Shown here one piece after another: positions 50,331-64,000 of a stretch of 64,000 nt of DNA. How positions within the stretch are numbered: position 1 is the stretch's first letter; the number at the start of each line of letters is the position of its first letter. The DNA is from Monilinia fructicola (taxonomy: Eukaryota; Ascomycota; Leotiomycetes; Helotiales; Sclerotiniaceae): contig VICG01000001.1 of NCBI GenBank assembly GCA_008692225.1, positions 2,277,001 to 2,341,000 on the forward strand, in the 5' to 3' direction. Both the position numbers and the translations under genes were made by a program. The notes under the pieces are model-generated. The model was not told where the DNA came from, did not search any database, and worked only from the letters and a program-made list of their open reading frames with translations.

Positions 50331-51823
50331 GGATTGATATTAACCTAAACCGAGACACATTTCAGATTCTTATAAACTGTAGTAAATATATATATTGGTT
50401 TCTTCATGATTCTACCATAAGGTCATTCAAGCAATACTAATCTTGTTGCCCTTCGCAGTGAAATGGAGGCATTGCCAGGATTTGGTATTCATGCTATTTC
50501 ATGGACACTTATCACTTTGATGCTTAAATGGTGAAAAAGGCAGTGAGGAGGTAGATGGCACATAGACCGAGAGAGTGTTTTTACTATGCAGTGTACTAGC
50601 TCTTGCTTAGAACCATATATTATCCAAAAACAAAGAAGTGAACTCAACATGAAAGAGTAATACTTGGAGGTATGTCAAAGGAGAAACGTCGTCAGAGCTA
50701 TGTAACGCTCCACGCAGAGATCCCCAGTAGTACATGAGTTGGTAAATCGGCCTAGGAATTATATACATCCACTGAGATGTCCTTTAGAACGGTGCTCGAT
50801 ATCCTGTGCAAACGAAATCTTAGACAGGATCTAAAAGCGGCCTGGAGACACAGTAGAACTAGGTAGTATTCGAAACATGTTTGTCACGCGACTGCAGACT
50901 CCCGAACATTCGTCAGGTAGCTCAGTTGACAGAATGTACCGCACACATAAATAGACAAATGGCGGTGATGACTTGAGATGGTTGAAATACCTAGGAGAAA
51001 TAAAGGCAAGTTTGCCATTGAACATATGGCATTGAGTCGCCTACCCGGCTTCTCGCCACCCCCCCCCCCCCCAATTTGGCCACAATTTCACACCAAAAAC
51101 AGCCATTTTAACGTATTTACAATACAATTCGTATTTGATAGTGTATCGTGTTCATGAATGAAGCCTGTCTTCTATACACTTGATACAAAGATGATTGTAA
51201 AGTAGCATTCTACTCGTTGATGTGCATACTATTCTTTCGGATTTATGAACCATGAATGCCTATACTAGACCCGAGATCATGATGTTCGTTTGTTGTTATA
51301 TCTGTTCTTGCTCAAGACACTTAAGCTCAGACTAGGATAAGGGGTACCTTTCATATGCATACAGGTCTCCTTGAATTTATCAAGATGGATGGTATCGTTA
51401 TACACCCTCATTCTCGATTAGGCCAAAGCCATTGCAAAGGGGCTAAAAATCGTTGATAGGTTTCTTTCCATAGGTAGGTAGTAAGCATATCATATGACTT
51501 GTTGATCATGATATCACTGTCGTAAAAAGCAAATACAAGTTTTCTTGCAGATTTGTTGTTCGATTTAGGCCAATGATGGCAGCTGGAGATCAGAAGATAG
51601 CAACCTACTAAATTTAAGCATGTGCGGGGGTCACATGATGACGCTAAACCTTAACGCGTCAATTCGCGTTTGTTCCCTCGATAACATAAATGACCGATAA
51701 ACATTATGACAATCATTGTCATAATCTGCGATTACGTCTAATCTTGAAATCTCCATACTCTATAACAAATTGGCATCGGATACCAATGGATTCAACAAAA
51801 ACCCAGTATTTCATTCACTCCTC
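50331..51823. other. Gene-free stretch upstream of the RecQ gene
   Basis: About 1.5 kb with no supported frame. There is a run of 14 C at about 51058-51072. The region from about 51600 should include the RecQ promoter. Confidence 0.4.
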
Positions 51824-57153
<5,330 letters not shown>

Positions 57154-60100
57154 AATGCGGACATAGAGGCCACCAGTAATATAGTGGCGTGTTCCTTCAC
57201 GAAGATCTTCTGTTATTCCCCATTTGAATCACGGCTATCAAATGCATGTGCATAGGGATAGGTTTGGTGTTCTGATGGCCTGGATTGGACTTGCTTTTCA
57301 GCGTAGGGACTAGCATTTTGTTGATTTTTTTAGCTGGGGTTGCGACGTATCTTTCACGAGTTATAGATTAATGATGGTACTAGAAGTATTGCTATTGACA
57401 CTGTACAATGGTTTTGGCGAGGGCTTATCAAGACAGCATGAGTGGAAAAGAGGTATGAGTGGCATGTAACAACTTGCCATAGCTTGAGATTTGTTTCGCA
57501 ATTTAAGACCATCACTCCGTCGGAGCTCAATTTGATGGTGGATTTTGGAGCTAACGTGAAATTTGGCTATGAAGAAATCCAACATCCATGTCTGTAATTT
57601 CTTGGCTTCTCAAGACAAGAAAATGACATTCTGAATAGATATCTCTCAGAAGTAAACCCTCAACACAAATTCTACTCTCCACTTTCTCGTGCCCATCTAA
57701 ATCTCTGTACGGCATACACAACAAGCATCAAGTTTCTGGGAATAGATATATGTGGCGTTAGTAATGCAACTTCCTTACGATGGGCACCATTTTTGATGGC
57801 TGTTTCATTTCTGATATTGATTGACCGGTTTTATCATCAACTGAGATTAAAGCAAAGCCCTACCTTTCTCCTCAAACCACTAAGTTAGAGGTGTCGTCCT
57901 CCCCCCCCCTCCCCCCCGAAATCTTCCCCCGTATCGAACATCAAGATCCATCAAAAAAGCCACAAGTTTGGCGTCAAATGCCATGTCGTGGAGTTCGTTC
58001 TGGATGAATACTCACAATGTGCCTATTATTACTATTGCCAAGCCGGGAGCCCTCGATGTATCCGAAAGGGAAGAGGCGGGATGATGCCATGGTTAATATT
58101 TTCTGGTATATCTATGGATATGTGCATAGTAGCTCATGTATGCGAATTCTGCTGTCGTGGGTATTCGCGGTACGAGGGAGTCGTTGCGGAGGGATGAGTT
58201 GGTGGGTTGGGATGGGACGGAGGTTGTTTGATATGGAGATCAGGTGGTTTGATGATTCGGTTGGTTTGTGGGTTTGAAGGCTGTGTGCTGATCGGATTAG
58301 ATGCTTGGGCTGGATGGAGTATTGGTGCTGGGGGAGAAATTCAGAGAAATATATATCTTTGTAGGCATGTTTGACGTTCTGGATATCGGAAGGAAAGTGG
58401 CTGTTACTAGTAGGTACTCGGAAGTTTTGGAACTTGGATCGAGTTAATCGATCTTTGGAATGCTTGGCGAGTACCATCAAAGTATGTGCCAAGAACCAGT
58501 GTGGCGTTTAGACGAGGAGCAGAAAGTCTGTGAGGGAGAATGTATGACTGTGTGGTATGGGCGTTTGTTCTTTGGGTTTTTTGGTTTGCACTCAATTTCG
58601 GTTGTAAGGTATACTCTTGTGCCTTGAGTTCTCGTTCGACTTAAATCTGAAATATTGAATTAGTCAAGATGACGCTTGAACTAGCGTTTCTCACGCTTTC
58701 GAACAAGCGGCTTTCTTCTTCCAGATTCGTCCAGAACATTGCGCTCCAGAGATACTCGTTCAACGTTTTGAATCATATAACAATAAAACCTCCATCATCT
58801 GCCGTGCTTTGAATACCATGATGCTGGCTAAATTGAGAGAATAATTGATTTCAAACCCGGTTTGAGGAGGCGAGAACTTCATGCTGATGATAGATAATAG
58901 CTGAGTATATCATTCTAGTATCTCGAGTGTATTGTGATACTTTTCAGGGGACCTTCTCCTAAATTCGATGTTATCTGTAGAATGCATCGACTGCGACGTC
59001 ATAAATTCCCGCGGAACCTAAAAGCATCTCCTCGCTCCACAGTATCAAGGGTAATTATATCATTCCGATTCCCGAAGGTGAAACTTCTGTATCTCTAATC
59101 CCAGTAGACTACCCGCAAAATACGAAGCTACCAATTCATCATCCCCATGCACATACGAGATATAAACTTTTCGGCTATACAAACCCACTGCTCATTGCCA
59201 TTGAATGCCGTGCAGCTTCCCGTGCCCAGTTCATGCAGATCGCATCATCCTTGTACCGGAAGCCCCTGAGCAGCAGAACAGGAGGAGACTTCTGCGTGAA
59301 CTCTGCCATGTGGTATGTAAAATTAACATTAGAGTGCATACAGTAAGTATACTTTTCACATTGCGCGAGGAAAAATACTTTTTTTTGCCAAGAACCTCAC
59401 GGAACGCTTGTTCTTCCGATTCTGTCTTCTCAGATCCCAACCCTAAGCAATCGGTCTTCAAAACTACTCTGCGCAACTAAATAGTGCATTCTGGTCGCAT
59501 GAACTTGGTCGCATGAACTTGGTCGCATGAACTTGCGGTGTTTCTTCGCTCAAAGTGACAAAATATCTGATCTTTTGAAGGAGCACTACATCAATGGTAT
59601 ACAGAACCCCTTAGGATTTCACGCAATTATAATTCACCATGTATGAAATGATGTGCTTTGATATGCAACATGAATTGGGATAACAACAAATCTTCATATG
59701 ATACATGAAATCGTCACTCCTCTAATATTGAAAAAAGATTTTACAACTTGAATGCAATTCTACCAATCATTGAGTTGACTTGCTCAGTGAGATCCGACCT
59801 TGATCTGGTTATTCTCAATGATTCTCAAGGCTGGCTTTGAAGTGAACTCACTTCAGATGAATGCTCTTAGTTGAGATCAACGAATACATCAGCCGTTCTC
59901 GGACAGTGCGTAACTTCGGAGCAGGTAGGGGCTTTTTTTGAATATGTATCCATACATGTAACTCCCCCCAAATCGCCAAGTAATCACCAATGGGATAACT
60001 ACCCACTGGCATTTCACTCTCGTGGAAAAAAAGGCGCAGCCTTGGAAAAAACTACGAAAACGATCCATACTGCAATCCCACCACCATGAAACGAGAACTC

Positions 60101-60733
60101 TCAAATCATCAACCCCACGAAGATAACCAGCACTATTATAAAGAATAGGCAAAAGAGCATTCCATGTGGGAGAAGGAGAGCCAAGAACTTCCTATTCTGA
60201 TTACCGAACATTCACGAAATGGTGTTACAGGGCGACGCGATCGAAGACTACGAGTTGCATGCGTATCCAGTAAACTCTATCAAATGTTGGAGGTGTAAAC
60301 TAAAGAGCACTTGGCAACAAAAGCTGTAAGGTAGAAACATCCTTCAATTTTACTTCAAGGCTCGGTTCGTTTCCGGGTGACTGAATCAAGCTGAGCCACG
60401 GGTAAAAACTTCTAGGTTGAGATAAATTTGCTAGAGAATCCAAATTTCCATATCGCGAAGCAAGGAGAGGTAGTTCTTCGGTGTTTGAAAGCTGTATAAA
60501 CAAGTCGTAGCCGATTCCAGATATAACAAAACATTGCTGACCTGGAAAGAAAAACTCAGTTGCGTACATTGACTCGACCTAACTTTGGGACTCCTCGTGG
60601 AAAAAGACCTCTTCAACATTTGCGTCGTTAAGCTTACGCTGGCCATTTGTATTGTCATTCTTGATTGGATGATATCGCGATGTCGAAAGCGGTAATTCAG
60701 AATGGTTTACCAATTGCACATTGATATTCTATC
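57154..60733. other. Gene-poor stretch, about 3.6 kb
   Basis: No supported gene on either strand. C homopolymers (C9TC7) at about 57901-57917 and a 14-bp triplication at 59493-59534 are present. The frames seen are short or interrupted. Confidence 0.4.
59493..59534. repeat. 14-bp unit repeated three times
   Basis: GGTCGCATGAACTT occurs as three exact head-to-tail copies. It is isolated, with no coding context. Confidence 0.95.
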
Positions 60734-61381
60734 TTGGTCAAAAACGAGATGAAACAAACTCGCATTAGCACTCCTAGTGGGCGTGGAAGAGAATTCAGCT
60801 GTAAACAAACCTGTCCAATAAATGATTCAACTGCAAGAGTAGGCTTTGAGATTATGAATATCGAGGAGCTGGTAGTGAGTTGTCAAAAGGTGTGGATAGA
60901 AATGCCAAGACAAGTAAGAAACTATCAGGCGCCTCAGGGTCATTAGGTTTACCCTTCGCTTCTTTCACGCAGCCCCTTCATCAAGACTCAAGACTCAAGA
61001 TTCAAGAGTGACTTACAATATTACTACCTAGTTCAGTAAGAAAGAAGACACCAGTTCGTGATGATACCTCCATCCTTAATAAACCTTCTCATCTCACTTC
61101 TATCTCCAATGATCGATACGAAATCCCCGTTGCCAAGAGGGAGAATGGGACTGTTGATCAACAGATGATAGTTAAGCTTAAGACAAAAGCTCCAAATTTC
61201 CAATGCTCAAGAGCAAACTCAGGGGGTTCACGGTCTTTTTTCAGACGTTACTGAGTTTAACAAAGAGCTTAGGCCAAGAAAATTTGTTACTGCAATGAAA
61301 CCTTTTGCGCACCGTTGCCTTGCTCCGAAGAAGACCCTGAAGGCTGAGAGACAAATCTGTGTATACGGAGTAGGTCCTTAG
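60734..61381 (+). pseudogene. Coding-like, interrupted region of unknown function
   Basis: Three stretches read like protein on the plus strand. The first, about 60740-60915, includes ARVGFEIMNIEELVVSCQ and ends at a GTAAGA donor. The second, about 61030-61240, includes LNKPSHLTSISNDRYEIPVA and DQQMIVKLKTKAPNFQ. The third, about 61240-61381, includes VTEFNKELRPRKFVTAMKPF and LAPKKTLKAERQICVYG. The second and third differ by one base at a G5 run (about 61224-61228), the same kind of shift seen in known genes nearby. I do not recognise the product and the first splice join is uncertain. It may be a real gene with consensus errors or a relic. Confidence 0.3.
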
Positions 61382-63456
61382 GATCTTAGCATAGCATAGC
61401 TCCACCCTTATCATTTTTCACCGACTGACATCGTGTTATTGTTGCAGAATGTTGCAGCGGCCGAGAGATACCGAGGACCAATTGTATTTGAAATTCTTAG
61501 TAGAGTATGATTTATGTGAGTACACTCAGCAGCTTACATCTCCTTTAACACGAAGACCACTTAAGAAATGTGGACCTTGAGTCAGTGCAATAAGGGCATG
61601 CATAGCTTTTATACAAATATGGCTCCAGAATGGCTTGTAAACACATATTTTTCATATCTTCAGAAAAAAAAAAGAAAATCTACCATCGCCACCGATGATT
61701 ATTCATATCACAAAGGTACCCATTTCTTTCGGCGAAGAGTAACCGAGACATCGAACCAATCTTTTCGGTTTACGTCGAGTCCAAAGTGACATAGCCGAGA
61801 CTAATCTTGGAATTCGTAAGACATTATTATGTATTCCCAAAATACTTCTTCTTCCCCTTTCTAGCTTCTTTTCAGTACCATATGATGTACTCAGCCGCCG
61901 CCGCGGTTATGGCTTTGTAGTAATACGAACTAAGCCAAGATGGGCCCCCCGAACCAATTAAATCAAATTTGTTCCTGAACTCCTTCCCTACTGTACTGTA
62001 CAGTATACAGTAGATGCTTACCACTTTAGATCTTACCAGCGATCTTACCCAGGAAGTACCTAGGGTCCACTTCAAAATCTGCACCCCAACAGGCAGTGGC
62101 ATTTTGCTGGAAACCATAAAATCCAATCCTCTGTTTCACTACACGTCCACTATAACGAATGAGCAACCCTGATTGGTTGAATCTGAGAATATTCCACCAA
62201 AGCCAAGCCAAGCACCAATCTCTGAGTGACCCCAGTCATCTAATCTTCCCTCAGGATCAATACAAATGTTATAGTTTATATGCTTTAGAAATGGGATCGA
62301 TATCGATTATGCACATACGTCAATGAGCAAAGTACACGTTCTTCGCATCAACGATTGTCACTTCAACCGTCGGTGACATGTAACACAAGAAACATTCGAT
62401 ATATTGTGGATACCGTATGGAAACAACTATCACACGGAGTAGGTTAGTTTGAAAAAAAGACCACTTTTTTGAGCGGCAAAGTTACTGACTGCCCTGTATC
62501 GAATTTGACCAAAACACGAGGGAACATGGGTGCCAATTTGTTACTCTATCACTGATTGATACGATAGATAGATCATAACCATCATATATCCCAGGTCATT
62601 TATCATTATTTGGGACTTGTACCTGCGTCAGTGCATCATAATGAACAAAATATAACCAAAAGTACAGAACTGTACTTACTGTAATCATCACAAACCCGTA
62701 ATTGGCTATCCACTCGTGCCACTCTTCTCCCACTCTTCCACTTTTACCATCAAATTTTAAAATGGATATTGTCTCTGCTATAAGTAGTTAGCACTCTATA
62801 AGAAATAGGAATAAGGACGAGTCACGAGCGAATACGACAACGTTATTTCTTGCCCTTTTTGATTGGAATGGCACGGAATTACTCGTGTTAGCCTCCCTGC
62901 TTCCTTCCCTGCCCCCTTCATTCACAATGCTGAAGACTTCGCTTAACCAATTAGATTAGGAATTAGCTTCTGATGATACAAGGTTTGTTTGACCACGTCC
63001 CCCCCCCGCCGCCCCTAATAGCTTACAGAGACAAGGCTGTGTGTCCGGAATTCGAGTTTGACACCAGTTACCAGCCCACTCAGCACGCGGAAGAGCAAAA
63101 TAAATTTATTAATGAAATAGGTGGAATCCCCAAAATTAGGTACTCTTCTCCGTAGTCTTCCTTCCCGCTTCATTGTTCCCATATTTGCTTCTTATTTATC
63201 AAGCATCCCATCCCCTCTTTCCTCTTAAATACCTGGAATTCCTCTCCACGTCTTGGCATTGATTTTCTATTTCATCATCTGTCTTCCTGAAAAGTGGTTC
63301 CTCCCATCGAACAGGTTCATCTTTCGTTTGAACCTTCTATAACTCAACCCACATTCGCTTTCCATCCTACATCGTTTCGTACTTGAAGTCTTGTACTTTA
63401 CTTTGTACTCTAATCAGCATATCCTCTCACACATCATCTATATCACAAGCTACAAG
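61382..63456. other. Gene-free stretch upstream of the GH16 gene
   Basis: About 2 kb without a supported frame. A TACTGTACAGTATACAGTA-like palindromic patch lies near 61990-62010. The pyrimidine-rich 63150-63450 is probably the GH16 promoter and 5' UTR. Confidence 0.4.
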
Positions 63457-64000
63457 ATGCGTTCGTCGATACTATCAGCATCCGCTGTTGTCCTTCTTTC
63501 AGGGCTTGCCAGCGCGCAAACATTTACTGAGTGTGATCCAACAAAAAAGGGTAAGTTGGTCAAATCACCCCAGACGAAAAGCAAACATGACTAACCATCC
63601 TGTAGAATGCCCTGCAGACCCGGCCATTGGAGGTCGTCAAGTGACCGACTTTACAGCCGGCAAGAGTGATTTCTGGACGCTAGCAGAAGGAACCACCGTG
63701 ACATACGACAATTCACTCGGTGCCAAATTCGTCATTAACAAGGCTACCGATGCACCCACTATCAGCAACGTTGGATTTATCATGTTTGGTAGCATAGAAG
63801 TGTGGGCTAGAGCCTCGCCAGGAAATGGTATCGTCAGTAGTTTCATCCTCGAATCTGATGATCTGGATGAGATCGATTGGGAGTGGCTTGGTTACAACAA
63901 TACTGTTGTCGAGAACAACTTCTTCGGAAAGGGTAACACTACTACCTACAACCGTGCCGAATACCCATCAGTTGCTACACCCATCGACACCTTTCACAAC
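63457..64000 (+). CDS. Crh-type GH16 cell-wall transglycosylase, 5' part (cut by window end)
   Basis: Exon 1 63457-63550, intron 63551-63605, exon 2 continues past the window. The signal peptide is [20 protein letters not shown], cleaved before [11 protein letters not shown]. The second exon has [20 protein letters not shown], then [20 protein letters not shown] and the catalytic motif DEIDWEWLG (nucleophile and acid/base Glu, with Asp between), followed by the usual [19 protein letters not shown]. Crh enzymes cross-link chitin to beta-glucan in the wall and are generally GPI-anchored; the anchor end is outside this window. The frame is clean so far. Confidence 0.93.

Noticed and set aside
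59889..60720. Minus-strand frame of about 277 codons interrupted only by TAG and TAA, considered as a RIP-mutated gene
   Set aside because: All TAG/TAA codons are one C-to-T step from Gln codons by definition, the residue composition (Trp/Cys/Phe rich) looks antisense, and the plus strand reads as well or better.

Overview
This window looks like nuclear DNA of a filamentous ascomycete. Genes carry short spliceosomal introns of about 45-130 bp with GT..AG ends and CTAAC-like branch sites. Families typical of moulds are present: a YOX1-like homeobox factor, a Crh-type GH16 transglycosylase, a class I GH47 mannosidase, an ammonium permease, an autophagy E2-like enzyme and a BLM/Sgs1-class RecQ helicase. 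Base composition and gene style would fit Leotiomycetes (Helotiales), but that is inference only; no marker gene fixes the taxon.

Layout. 0.1-2.2 kb holds the homeobox gene (+) and 2.9-4.6 kb a single-exon unknown gene (+). 5.5-6.6 kb has broken coding-like sequence. 6.9-13.8 kb is compact and clean: flavin monooxygenase (-), unknown protein (-), ARPC1 (-) divergent from a U2B''/U1A-type snRNP protein (+), then ATG10 (-). GH47 mannosidase (+) follows at 14.6-16.8 kb, an amino-acid permease (+) at 18.2-20.2 kb and a histidine-type acid phosphatase (+) at 21.6-23.3 kb. CDC6 (-) lies at 23.8-25.8 kb. A 3.4-kb AT-rich, microsatellite-packed gap then separates it from a WW-plus-PhoD-like phosphatase (+, 29.1-32.9 kb). 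Phosphomannomutase (+), a small secreted cysteine-containing protein (-) and a cytochrome P450 relic (-) run to 37 kb. A 2OG-Fe(II) oxygenase (-) sits at 39.5-40.8 kb. A 191-bp TA-flanked MITE is at 44.1 kb, a MEP/AMT ammonium transporter (+) at 46.8-48.8 kb and the RecQ helicase (+) at 51.8-57.2 kb. The final stretch is gene-poor and ends in a truncated Crh-like GH16 gene.

The genes serve general cell biology: replication licensing (CDC6), genome stability (RecQ), actin nucleation (ARPC1), splicing (U2B''-like), autophagy (ATG10) and glycosylation/wall synthesis (GH47, PMM, GH16). Nutrient uptake is covered by the permease, MEP and acid phosphatase. I see no biosynthetic cluster, defence island or obviously new multi-gene system.

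The strongest unexpected signal concerns sequence quality or decay. About 35 single-base shifts, mostly extra bases in short homopolymers, interrupt otherwise well-conserved genes, including CDC6, PMM and RecQ. Removing the inferred indels makes the CDS length an exact multiple of three in CDC6, RecQ, the WW-PhoD gene, PMM, the permease and the 2OG oxygenase. Other genes in the same window are entirely clean. I read this mainly as consensus error in parts of the assembly. The affected genes should not be called pseudogenes without read-level checking.
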